From Cordia subcordata (Eukaryota; Streptophyta; Magnoliopsida; Boraginales; Cordiaceae), in assembly GCA_028554755.1 (NCBI GenBank), contig JAPTOF010000015.1, forward strand, positions 9,486,001-9,550,000: a stretch of 64,000 bases of DNA, read 5' to 3'. The stretch's first letter is position 1. Each line of letters starts with the position of its first letter. The translations under genes and the position numbers were made by a program. This document shows positions 1 to 10,296 of the stretch, piece by piece. The notes under the pieces are model-generated. The model was not told the DNA's origin and made no database searches. It was given only the letters and a program-made list of their open reading frames with translations.

Positions 1-50
1 CAAGGAGTTTTTTATATTAATTTAGGGTTTTTCTTGTTATTTATTTAACT

Positions 51-915
51 GTGTTAGTTTCTAGGTGCATGAAATTGAGGCGAAGTCAAGGCTTGGAATT
101 GGAAGAATTTGATCCTGAGATTGAGCGAGCATTTCACACACTAAAGAAAGAAAGTAAACATGAATTGAAAAGAGAGCGAAAAATTGAGATGGTTGAGAAC
201 AATGAAGAAGAGGCGAGGGCACTGCATGAGCATGGTATGCCTAGTATACGAGGAGCTCAAACTTGCATTGTTAGGCCATCAATTAATGCAAACAATTTTG
301 AAATCAAACCGGGCCATATTCAAATAATGCAGCAAGATCAATTTGGTAGAGGGGTAAGTAAAGATCCAAATGCACACTTGTCCAATTTCTTGGAAAAATA
401 CGATACTGTCAAGATGAATGGTGCGTCAGAAGATGCCATCCATTTGAGGTTATTTCCTTTCACTTTGCGAGATAAGACTAAATTATGATTAAATTCTGTG
501 TCTCATAATACTTTTACTACTTGGGATGCGCTCTCATTTCGCTTTTTAGTGAAATATTTCTCGCCTAGTAAGACTGCTAAACTCCGGAATGATATCACTA
601 GTTTTACTTAATTTGAGGGTGAATCTTTGTATGAAGCTCAAGAAAGGTATAAGGAATTGTAGAGAAGGTGTCCACACCATAGGCTCCCTGAATGGTTTAT
701 TGTGTAAACATTCTATAATGGGTTGTCACATTATGTTCAAATTACCATAGATGTAGCTTGAAGAAGAGCTATAATGGCCAAATCTACTGAAGATGCAAAA
801 GCTCTTTTGGAGGAAATGGCTTCGAATAACTATTAATGGCACAATGAGAGAGTTACACCCAAGAAGGTAGGTATGTAAGAGGTGGATGGTATTAGTATAA
901 TAAATTCTAAAGTTG
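51..915 (+). pseudogene. Element G gag, N-terminal and middle part (decayed)
   Basis: Gag is the structural capsid protein of the retrotransposon. The first 145 codons (51-488) read openly and include the capsid-like stretch FEIKPGHIQIMQ (about residues 84-95) and the HLRLFPFTLRDK motif near residue 130, both typical of the retrotransposon gag domain of Athila/Tat elements. After the stop at 486-488 the homologous reading continues in pieces to about 840 (for example FYNGLSHYV-like text near 715), with several stops. The reading is cut by insertion of element A at 920. The gag C-terminus resumes at 12198. Confidence 0.75.
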
Positions 916-920
916 ATTCT

Positions 921-1738
921 TGATGTGTTGTGTTTTTGTGTGTGTTTGCATCGTCATTTATCTATGTTTGGGAGGTGTTTTTGAGCTTTAAAAGATGTAA
1001 TAGTATAGTACATATGTTAGAGATAGGCTTAAGCATATGCAAATGTACATAGTTGAGTTTAAAGACAAATGCTACACTAATGCAAGATTATTTCTCGTGT
1101 TTAGTGAAGTTTAGGTTAAGAACGAAGCTTGAATCAATGAAGATTGGATGTTGGAGCAAAGCCCAAGGTGATTTGGATGAAAAGATATCTAAGAAAATGC
1201 ATATGGAGGCATGCGGGTCAAGCACAGAGCAATCAAAGCAGAACGAGCGAAAAATGAAGAAGTGGAATGGTTCTGCCGATCACCCCCTGGCCCCTATCGG
1301 TTGGCGGGTATGGGAGGCTAGCAGTTCCAGAGAGGTCCTTATGTTTGCCAGTCAACTAAGATCTTATGCCAATCGACTGGCAGGGTCGACAGGCAGCACA
1401 CTACAACTATAAAAGAAGCTCGATTTTGCTGCAAAAAGGAGAATCTTTACACCTACTTTTCCACACACCTATTTCACACACACACAAAACCCTATCTTCA
1501 CCACCTCTAAAACACACACTTACACACTTTTCACCTAGAATCAAGCTTATTTAGAGGGTTTTAAACACTTGGATTGAAGTCTACACCAAGATTTTGTACA
1601 ACAATTGCTAGGATGAAAGGGGGGCTTTCTATTCTCTCTTTCATCCTTTTTTATATTATGTTTGAGTAGATTTATTTAGGGTGGTGATACTTGTGTAATG
1701 GGTTGATTCTATACTCTTATATTATGGGATTTAATGGC

Positions 1739-1779
<41 letters not shown>

Positions 1780-2802
1780 ATTCTATGTTTTTTTTTTTAC
1801 AATGGCTATTGTTCAATACATGTCTAGCTGTTTGATAATTTGCCTATGCGAGTTGCATATGTATACATTGAAGTCTATTTGCTACTAAACACCTTTAATC
1901 CATTCTATAATCATGTCTATGTGTTTATGTGTGGATTTTACAAAGTGGGTAATGCTTATATTTATGTCTATGTGTTTGTTTGCATGCTTAGTAGTGAATA
2001 TGACCTCAATATTGCATATATGTTAGCTCCAAAGTGCTTTTAATGGTGTAATATGAGCATGACGATATTTGGAAGTCGAATAGGTCCTTTTATTTGCGAA
2101 CACCTTGGCGCAAATAGGTTAAATCTTGCTATAGTGACCCTAGAATGAAGAGACATAATTTAAGGCTAGTCTACATTTTGTCTTCTTTGGCTTTAAATCC
2201 AGCCAATAGGTTTCCGGTAGATTTAGTCGACTCTAGTGACACTAGGTTTTGGCTTTAAATCCACCCAACGATTTGGGTATTATGGTAGGTTCATTCTAGG
2301 TCACCTAGGTAGCTAGTTAGTCACTCTTAAGGCCCTAGGTCATAAGGACCACGCCATAGCTCTAGGAGGCGCCGCCTAGGGACGGACCCACACTGAGTCA
2401 TAGGGAGAAATAAGGACACTAATTAAGCAACCTAGTTAAAGAGCAATCGGTAATTAAGCTATTCCATGTAATCCCATAGCATTTGAGTCTTGGATCACCA
2501 ATTAGCAAGTAGACATCACCCTAATCCTTTCCATTTGTTAGTTTTCTCTAGAAAGCTTATCTCTATACCTTCCATTCCCATTGTATAGTTCTATTTTCTT
2601 TAGTTAGAGCTCTCGATCATCCAAAAACACCCAAAAAAAAATTTAGTTAGTTTAGGATTTCTTTTAGGCATTCACACATACACAAAGAATCCATCTCCCA
2701 ACATAGCCTCCCTATGGTTCGGCACCCATTCTCGCACACGCTATACTACATCAATCTGTGCGCTTACAGGTCTTTAGAGCTTGTACTCGAAAGACGCTAT
2801 CA
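921..2802 (+). repeat. Element A 5' LTR
   Basis: Matches 10297-12192 over its whole length with scattered substitutions and indels. It contains a TA microsatellite (1742-1770) where the 3' copy has a CA repeat. It also contains a CTAGG-8 nt-CCTAG hairpin (2362-2379) inside a block conserved in several LTRs of this window. A TATAAAAG-like box followed by an open pyrimidine-rich stretch near 1408-1420 is a plausible core promoter and transcript start. Confidence 0.95.
1742..1770. repeat. TA dinucleotide microsatellite in element A 5' LTR
   Basis: About fourteen TA units. The equivalent site of the 3' LTR (about 11126-11144) is a CA repeat, so the two LTR copies differ in repeat type as well as length. 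Confidence 0.9.
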
Positions 2803-2808
2803 AGTTCT

Positions 2809-2826
2809 TGTCACCGTTGCCGAGGA
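2809..2826 (+). other. Primer-binding site of element A (tRNA-Asp type, diverged)
   Basis: Lies six bases (agttct) after the 5' LTR end. It matches the tRNA-Asp primer site seen perfectly in element F (54091-54108) with three mismatches. The same six-base spacer occurs in element E. Confidence 0.85.
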
Positions 2827-3169
2827 GGCACAGTGGTTTGCATTCTTTGCTTGCGTGTTTTGGTAGTTGCCTTATCTTTCTTGCTTTTTCTTTATAGTTT
2901 GTTTACTTCTTAGCTTGCTTCTTGTTTATACTATCTTATTCTGGTATTTGCTTATTATCTTTGTTTTTGTTTTCTTTTTGGTTATTAAGTTTATTTTATG
3001 CACTTAGCTAGCTTGCTTGTTTAGCTTTATTAGTTATTTCTATTTTTGTTTTTAGTAGACTTTTTAGGATTGTGGCTTACTTGCTGTAGTCTTAGGATTG
3101 TTGAAGTTTTCAGGGGTTCAAGTGGCCGGAATTAGGATAGTTTATGCATTCTTGGTAGGAGATCCCTTG
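2827..3169 (+). other. Leader of element A, no gene seen
   Basis: T-rich leader between primer site and gag with many short runs of T and GCTT. No open reading frame or RNA gene is recognisable. Confidence 0.6.
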
Positions 3170-4800
3170 GAAATCCCATAGTTTCCCTTAATCCCAAACC
3201 CATTAAAATTGTAAGGCATTTTAGAAATTTAGGAGATCTTGAGGAGATAGTGAATCCTATTCATCATCATAATCCTCCTATTCCCCCAATGAATCCCATT
3301 CCATCTCATGATCACCATGGGCATCAAGCCCAAGATCATTTAGGACAAGAGCCTCTTAGACCAAATCCACTTATCGATAAGGAGCCTACTCTTAGGTAAT
3401 TCTTCCTCCCCGAAGCCTTTGAGCCTAATTTGGCTATTCAAATTTCGAGTTTAAGGGAGACAAATTTTGAGATTAGGCCTAAAATGTTGGCCATGCTTTC
3501 TTCTTTCTATAGGAGAAGCAACGAGAGTCCTCTAGAGCATATTACTAATTTTGTTGAGATAAGTTCAACCCTCCATGTTCCCAATGTCTCCCAAGAGATC
3601 ATACGTCTAAGATTGTTCCCTTTCTCTCTTAAGGACAAGGCTAGGACTTGGTTGCATTCCTTACCTAATGGTTGCATTACTTTATGGGCCAAGCTTCAAT
3701 CTAAGTTCTATCAAAACTTCTATCCCGTGGCCAAGACGGCCAACCATAGGATTGCTATTGTGACTTTCTCCTAACATGAGCTAGAATCTTTTCATGAGGC
3801 TTGGGAAAGGTCCAAAGACCTTCTTAAACAGTGTCTATACCATGGGCATGGTAGTCATGACCTATTCCAGTACTTTTTCAAGGTTCAAATGAACAAAATA
3901 GGATGATGATCAACGCCGCCTCCGGTGGTGGCTTCTATACCTTGAGACTGACTGAGACATGGGAGAAAATGAAGTTGATGGCCAAAATTCTTTTCAAAAC
4001 TTTGCTATGGATAGGTCTAGTCGGGAAGGTACTAAGAGATGTGCTAGTGAAGCTAGAGTTTCTTTAGATTTACCTGCTAAGGTATAGGCCTTAACAAATA
4101 AGTTAGATCAATTCATTTCTTTGTCTCTTTCATCTCACGGTCATAGGACTAGTTCCGTAGGTTCTTCCTCTGCCCTTTTGGTAGTTGAAGTGTGTGCTTT
4201 ATATTCTAAGTCATCTCATGAGACCATAGCTTGTCCTTTAGCACTCTAGTTTCCTAAATTTATGAAGGAGCAAGTGTGTTCTACTCAAGGTTATTCTCGT
4301 GAGTACAACCCATACTTGAACACATACAATCCAGCTTGGAGAAACAACCCAAAATTTTCTTGGAGATAAGGTCAACATGAGTCTAGCTTACATCCCTAGC
4401 CCCTATTCCAACAGTGACCCCATCTTTCTGACCCATCAAGGTTTTACCATGTTAATCAACCTAGGCTTCCTAGTGCTCCTCAACCACAGGTACTCCCTAC
4501 TCCTTCCAATAGCCAATCTTCTAGCAATAATGTGATGAAGTTAATGCAATTTATTTAGAATCAATAATAGGCATTAGCTAGTCACCAGTAGGAGCTAGTC
4601 GATAATAGGCAAGAGATGGCTAGCTATAGGCAGTAGATGGCTAGGTTTGAGGTACAACTAGGGCATATTGCCACATAGTTGAGCATTAAAGGCCCTGGGA
4701 AGCTACCTTCTCAGTCGGAAGTAAACCCTAAAGTCTAGTCTTGTTCCTCCATTGATACCACTTATCCCTCTCAGGCCCAGGCTAAGGCTGTTACCACTTT
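3170..4800 (+). pseudogene. Element A gag (decayed)
   Basis: Structural gag protein. The capsid-like domain is readable at 3430-3774: NFEIRPKMLAMLSS, then the PLEHITNFVE and IRLRLFPFSLKDKARTWLHS stretches, the signature of the plant retrotransposon gag domain. It stops at 3772-3774 and homologous text goes on in other frames to about 3900. Near 4188-4240 a degraded zinc knuckle is readable, with the second Cys replaced by Tyr (C-x2-Y-x4-H-x4-C). Further on, Gln- and Asn-rich text leads to the end of gag near 4800. Multiple stops make it non-functional. Confidence 0.75.
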
Positions 4801-5228
4801 TAGAGTGGTAGGATAGTGGATAAGAAGGTAGACTTGACTATGCAGTGTCAACACTTAGTGGTCCTTTTGAGTCTAGAGAGCCTCATTGTAGCCCTGTTGA
4901 GGGGGATTTTTGAGAGGGCTCTGTTAAGAGAGTTGGGCCCATTAGAGACCATGGAGAGAGTAGTACTTCCTGCCCTCATCAGGAGAGGAAAGGAGTCCAT
5001 TGATGATTCTCATATGTCTAAAGGTGTTGCACTTAGAGTTCCCTTCCTGTCCGCTTTAGAGAGGCCCACACCTAGTGAGAATTCTAGGTTTTTCAAGATC
5101 TTAGAGCACCTTAAGGACTTTAAGGCTAATCTTCTCTTGATAGATGTGATCTTTTCCATTCCTTCATATTCTAAGTCCTTTAAGGATTTTGTACAAGGAA
5201 GTGTAGATCATCTAACATTCCTAAAAAG

Positions 5229-5640
5229 GTGAGACTTATGAAAAAAGTGAGTAATATTTGTACTTCGGGCCTTCTGGCCAAGATAAGTGACCCCGGAGCT
5301 TTCATTATTCCTTGTAGAATCTATAAGACCCAGATTAATCACGTCTTACTAGATTTAAGGTCTAGTGTGAATCTCATTCCCCACTCTAGCTATCAGCAGC
5401 TAGGTCTAAATGAGTTGCCCCCTACACATGTTACTCTTCAGCTAACTAATAGGTCCGAGCATAAACCTAGGGGTCTGTTAGAGGATATTATGGTCTAGGT
5501 AGATGAGTTTGTGTACCCTATTGATTTCATAGTATTAGATATGGATTCAGGTTACGATTCTAGACATTCTACACCCGTTCTTTTAGGTTGCCTCTTCCTT
5601 GCCACTATAGATGCTATTATTCATTGCAGGTCGGGGTTCC
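5229..5640 (+). pseudogene. Element A aspartic protease (active site damaged)
   Basis: Retropepsin-like protease that would process Gag-Pol. It reads DPGAFIIPC then LLDLRSSVNLIPHSSYQQLGL. In elements G and F the same place reads DLGAS, so the catalytic D-x-G triad is altered to D-L-R here. The frame is interrupted by a stop at 5497-5499 and resumes with the FIVLDMD and VLLGCLFLATIDA stretches that normally close this domain. Non-functional. Confidence 0.75.
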
Positions 5641-7010
5641 TAGGGATGAAATTTGGGAATTTGAGGTCCACTATGAAGGTTTCTGAGGCGGTGAATAAGG
5701 TCAATGTAAGAGGAGAAAAGGATAGAGAAGAGTGCTTTAGGATTGATGTGATTGATTCTTGTGTCGAGGACTTTGTAGAGAGCACTATGGCTGATGAAGA
5801 AGAATTGAGAAAATTTGAAGATTTGTTGACTAGCTTTGATTTGGAGACCTTAGAGCGAAATTGTGTAGCTTCTACTTTTATAATTGAGGATTCCATGATT
5901 GATAAGAGATTTGAGGTTATTCCTTCTAGTCTTGATTCTAGTGATTTCTCCATTGATGATGTTGAGGTTGATTCCCCCCTGGTTGAGCCTAGCCCATCTT
6001 TAAAGCTCAAACCCATTCCCAACCATTTAAAGTATGCTTTCCTAGGCCCTAATGAGACCCTTCCAATTATTATAGCTTCTGATCTTTCTAGAGAGCATGA
6101 GGAGTGTCTCTTAGAGGTTCTTAGGAAACAAAGGAAGGCTATAGGGTGGAAAATTGATGATTTAAGAGGAATTGACCCTTCAGTTTGCATGCACTGTATT
6201 CACCTTGAGGATGGAGCGATTTCTTCTAGGGAAATGCAAAAGAGGCTAAACCCACACATGAGCAAAGTAGTTAAGAAAGAGATCATTAAGCTTTTAGATG
6301 TAGGTATTATCTGTCTGATCTTCGATAGTGAGTGGGTTAGCCTAGTCCAAGTTATCCCTAAGATGCCCGAGATCACAGCTGTAAAGAATGAGAGATGAGA
6401 ACTCATCCCTACGCGTACTCCTACGGGTTGAAGAGTTTGTATTGACTATAGGAAAATCAACTCCAAAACTAAGAAGGATCATTTCCTATTGCCTTTTCTA
6501 GACCAGATCTTAGATAGAGTAGCTAGGCATAACTACTATTGCTTTCTAGATGGTTGTTTTAGGATAATCAGATCTCTATATGTCTTGAGGACTAGGAGAA
6601 GACTAACTTTACTTATCCCTATGGCACTTTTGCCTATATGAGGATGCCTTTCAGTCTATGTAATGCCCCAGTGACTTTTCAAAGGTGTATGATGGCCATT
6701 TTCAGTGACATGATTGAACGACATTTAGAGATTTTCATGGATGACTTCTCAGTCTTTGGTGATACTTTTGATGAGTACTTGAGTTACCTCTCTTTAGTTT
6801 TAGACCGTTATATGGAGAAGAACTTAGTGTTGAGTTGGGAGAAATCCCACTTCATGGTGCAACAAGGGATAGTGTTGGGTCATGTAGTCTCATCTAGTGG
6901 CATTCAAGTTGACCTGGCTAAGGTAGAATTAATTGTGAAGTTGCCTGTCTCTAAGTGTGTTAAGAATGTTAGATTTTTCTAGGGCATCCAGGATTCTACC
7001 ATAGGTTCAT
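5511..7010 (+). pseudogene. Element A reverse transcriptase (decayed)
   Basis: The RNA-dependent DNA polymerase of the element. A long linker (5511-6398) leads into the RT start, with KKEIIKLLDVGII at about 6270-6310 and CIDYRKIN-like text near 6437. The fingers-palm segment reads PFSLCNAPVTFQRCM (about 6648-6692), then the catalytic FMDDFSVFG motif at 6734-6760. The thumb follows with VLGHVVSSSGIQVD (about 6873-6914). Stops at about 6396, within 6430-6600 and at 6980 break it. The YxDD-type box is FMDD, as is usual for Athila/Tat. Confidence 0.85.
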
Positions 7011-7129
7011 TAAGGATTTTAGCCATATTACGCGTCCCTTGTCTAGACTCTTAGCACAAGATGTCTCATTTGAGTTTAATGATGAGTGTGTTAGAGCTTT
7101 TAATAGGCTTAAATCCTTATTGTTTACAT

Positions 7130-7420
7130 CCCCAATCATCCAGCCACCTAACTATAGTCTCCCATTCGAGGCTATGTGTGATGCATCTGATTATGCTATA
7201 GGAGCTATTTTCGGTTAACGGAGAGATAAGTTGCCTCATATAGTCTACTATGCTAATAAGACTCTTGATAAAGCTCAAAAGAACTATACCACCACAAAAA
7301 AAGAACTTCCAGCAGTTTTCTTCTCCCTTGACAAGTTTAGGTCATTTATCCTAGGGTCTAAAGTGATTGTCTACACCAATCATATGGCATTGAGGTTAAA
7401 CCCCACTTGATTTGGTGGTT
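7130..7420 (+). pseudogene. Element A RNase H domain (decayed)
   Basis: RNase H removes the RNA strand during reverse transcription. The text reads FEAMCDASDYAIGAIFG, then a stop, then LPHIVYYANKTLDKAQKNYTTT, KELPAVFFSLDKFRSFILG and VIVYTNHMAL, matching the Ty3/gypsy RNase H order. The first catalytic Asp (DASDYA) is present. The usual second-motif Glu is kept in KKEL. Confidence 0.75.
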
Positions 7421-7640
7421 GCTCCTTCTTCAAGAATTTGATGTTGAAATATAGGATAAAAAGGGTAGTGAGAACTTAGTAACATATCACTTTTCCCGTC
7501 TTGTTAATGAGTCTTCTAGTGATCAATTTCCTTTTCATGATTCACTTCCCAACGAGCAATTGTTTGCCATTTCTCATCGCACACCATGGTTTGCACATTG
7601 TCAATTGTCTTGCCATAGGGCACTTTCCCTCTTATTGGTA

Positions 7641-7670
<30 letters not shown>
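7641..7670. repeat. GA microsatellite in element A
   Basis: A run of AG dinucleotides broken by one extra A. It falls between RNase H and integrase and disrupts the reading frame. Confidence 0.85.
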
Positions 7671-7671
<1 letters not shown>

Positions 7672-7721
7672 TAGGTTCCTAGCACAAGTTAGACATTTCT
7701 TTTGGGAGGATCCCTATCTTT

Positions 7722-8660
7722 TCAAAGTGTGTGTGGACGAAGTGATTCGCGGGTGTGTGCCCGAGGACAAGTCATAGCGTGTTGAGTGTGTGTCACGATG
7801 AGCTGGGTGGAGGACATTTTAGTGGAAAGAAGACCGCCGTGAAAGTCTTGCAATGTGGATTCTTTTGGCCCACTCTCTTTAGGGATGCCCAAGAGTATTG
7901 TAAAAAGTGCCTTAGATGTCAACAATTCGAGTCTATCTCTAGGAGAAACATGATGCTTTTATCCCCTATTCTTCCATGTGAATTATTTGATGTTTGGGGT
8001 ATAGATTTCATGGGACCATTTCCACCTTCCTTTGGGTACCAATACATTTTAGTGCCCATAGACTATGTGTCTAAATAGGTTGAGGCTATTCCTACGTGCA
8101 CTAATGACCATAGGGTAGTGGTGAAATTCATAAAGGAGAACATTTTCTCTAGATTTAGAGTCCTTAAGGTCTTGATTAGTGAGGGGGGTTTGCATTTTCG
8201 CCATAGGATTTTAGAGGCCTTGTTGAGGATATATATTCAGTTACTCATAAGTTTACTACCCCTTATCACCCGCAAACTAGTAGGCAAGTGGAGGTGTCCA
8301 ATAGGGAGATCAAGCACATTTTAGAGAAAATAGTTTGGCCAGATAGGAGAGATTGGTCTATTAGGTTGAATGATGCTTTGTGGGTTTACTATACCACCTT
8401 TAAGACTCCTGTTGGTATGTCTCTGTATAGATTGGTTTATGGGAAAACTTGTCACTTGCTGGTAGAATTAGAGCATAGGGCTTATTAGGCAATCAAGGCC
8501 CTAAACTTTAATTTGGGATGAGCAGATGAGAAAAGAAAGTTTAACCTCGCAAAGTTGAAGGAGCTTAGGTTTGAGGCGTATGAGAACGTTAAGCTTTATA
8601 AGGATAGGATGAAGAGAATTCATGATAACCACATTCTTAAGAAATCATTCTCTACGTCCA
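7722..8660 (+). pseudogene. Element A integrase (decayed)
   Basis: Integrase inserts the DNA copy. The zinc-binding HHCC region reads CHDELGGGHFSGKKTAV, then CKKCLRCQQ (7755-7940). The core has VWGIDFMGPFPPSFG (first Asp, about 8000), then LISEGGLHFRH near 8175, where the catalytic second Asp has become Glu. The third motif ([23 protein letters not shown], about 8268-8330) keeps its Glu in another frame. Stops at 8076-8078 and 8486-8488 and frameshifts between the pieces show loss of function. No chromodomain is visible. Confidence 0.85.
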
Positions 8661-8939
8661 ATAAAGTTTGATTGTTTAACTCACGTTTGAAGCTCTTTCT
8701 AGGTAAGCTCAAGTCAAGATGGGATAGTCTATACGAGGTATTGGTTGCCTACCCTTCTAGAGCGGTCAAGATCAAGGACTTAAAGGACGACCGAAAGATG
8801 ACAGTGAACGAGCAACGCCTAAAGCATGCATATGATCCAAGCATGGCTTGTGTGGAAGTTTTAATGCTTTAGAACCCTATCTATGGAGGTTGAAGATAAG
8901 TTGGTGATCGCCTGGCTAACAGCATGGTGGTTAGCACTA

Positions 8940-8955
8940 CTAGGAGGCAACTTAG
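8940..8955 (+). other. Post-integrase hairpin of element A
   Basis: CTAGG-AGGCAA-CTTAG: a five-pair stem (one G-U) with a six-base loop. The same structure with different stem bases occurs at 16831-16848, 49750-49765 and 56701-56716. Confidence 0.6.
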
Positions 8956-9328
8956 GTTCAATTTTTCAATTTTTCAATTTTGCACTTGTTTCATTTTTCT
9001 TTCTTTTGTTTTCTTTCTTTTCTTTCACTTACACCAAAGTGCTGAATCTCGATCCTTTGGCCTATAAGACACGCCGTTACTTATTATTGCACATACCAAT
9101 GCAAGCATGCATAGGCAATACTACTAACCTTGTTTTCTTTATAAGTGTTGGTGGTTTATGAGTCACAAAGTTCGTAGTATGGTAATTTATCATTGGCATG
9201 GAGAGCTTTGAAGACAATGCAAGATTGTACCTGTCCTTTCTCCACTTGTTCCCTATGTTTCTACCCTATCCCTACCACCCTTACTTGCCTTATGGTGCCA
9301 ACTTACTGGTTTATGTGCTTTACTCTAT

Positions 9329-9363
9329 TTGCTTGAGGACAAGCAAAGTTTAGGTTTGGGGGT
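9329..9363 (+). other. Internal PPT-like site with AGGA-loop hairpin, element A
   Basis: The perfect hairpin TTGCTTG-AGGA-CAAGCAA (9329-9346) is followed at once by a purine-rich tract ending TTTGGGGG. It resembles the true polypurine tract but lies about 930 bases before the 3' LTR. Confidence 0.65.
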
Positions 9364-10258
9364 TTGGTCTTATCGTTTTATGTTTTCTTAGGGTAGATTG
9401 TATTATTTGGTTAAAAATGGAGAAAATTTAAAAATTTTTCAATATTAATGCATGTAGAGTTGTTTATTTCTTGGTCGATGTGTTGGCTATTGTGATTAAC
9501 TCTATTGATTGGTGAATATAAGTAGCATTATAGGGAAATGAATGGAGTGGATTGAAAATTGAGTCTTGGAAGGGATGCCCTTGAAAGTTGTAGGAGTAAG
9601 AACCTTTATGAATGCCTCTTATAGCCATCTCATAGCTTGATAGGAAAGAGTGATTGAAAAGGGTTGTTAATGTGAGTGCCTCTTCCAAGATTGGTTCTTT
9701 TTGATATTCCTTATCCTTTCTTTTTTCTTTCTTCTTATGCAATAAAAAGTATGAAAAATCCGAAAGAATTGAAAAAGGCGAAAATGATGCAAAAAGATCA
9801 AAAAGATTTAAAAAATTGAAAAAAAAAGAAAAGAGAAAAGCCAAAGGCACCAAAAAGTTTTGTGAATAAGTGCATAAGTGACATAATGTCAACTTAAAAC
9901 AAGCTATCCTCTTTGTATATAAGTGAATAAGGCTTTTATAAGCCATTGTGTTTGTTTATTTTCTCTCTTCTTATCTTTGAGGCTTTGTGCATGTTGGGAA
10001 GGCCATGTTAGTTGAGGGGCACGAAATATCAACTTCCTGTGTACGTGAGTTAGAATCCTAGGCTTGTGGTAGTTTGGATACTTGGGAAGTTCTCGTGAGG
10101 CTTGAGACCCTTTGTGAGTAGAGGAAGGATTTAAAGAGACTTAGGGATCTCTCCACAATAGGAATGCCCCTTTCATGCTTCTTAGACTAACTTTGATAGC
10201 GAGACATTCCCCTAAGGTAACCCTTTGCATCGGCCTTAGAAATAAATTTATGATCGGG
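9364..10258 (+). other. Non-pol 3' region of element A
   Basis: About 0.9 kb with no sense-strand gene. It is clearly homologous by eye to 50192-51096 of element E, including a purine-rich stretch (9770-9840) and the segment gtgaataagtgcataagtg (9871-9889). The antisense frame above lies inside it. Confidence 0.75.
9464..9946 (-). CDS. Antisense ORF in the 3' region of element A, 160 codons
   Basis: An ATG-started reading frame on the strand opposite gag-pol, between integrase and 3' LTR. It has a CHLCTYSQNFLVPLAF stretch near residues 22-37, a Phe-rich low-complexity segment, a Lys/Arg-rich segment (HKKKEKRKDKE, near residue 70) and a Ser/Phe-rich tail. The same order and frame occurs antisense in element E (50351-50752), although E has no pol. 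Antisense extra ORFs are known from Grande and other Tat-lineage elements. Function unknown. It may be a chance frame in skewed DNA, although the frame agreement with E argues against pure chance. Confidence 0.35.
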   Translation of the reverse strand: MAYKSLIHLYTKRIACFKLTLCHLCTYSQNFLVPLAFLFSFFFNFLNLFDLFASFSPFSILSDFSYFLLHKKKEKRKDKEYQKEPILEEALTLTTLFNHSFLSSYEMAIRGIHKGSYSYNFQGHPFQDSIFNPLHSFPYNATYIHQSIELITIANTSTKK

Positions 10259-10296
10259 CTTGCTTAGGAACAAGCAAGGAGAAGGTTTAGGGGTGT
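10259..10296 (+). other. Polypurine tract of element A with preceding hairpin
   Basis: CTTGCTT-AGGAAC-AAGCAAG (10259-10278), a seven-pair stem, then the purine tract gagaaggtttaggggtgt (10279-10296) directly against the 3' LTR. The tract primes plus-strand DNA synthesis in this element class. Confidence 0.8.

Noticed and set aside
5621..6190. 189-codon minus-strand frame in element A
   Set aside because: Antisense shadow of the decayed pol linker. No counterpart in G or F, unlike the 3'-region antisense frames.
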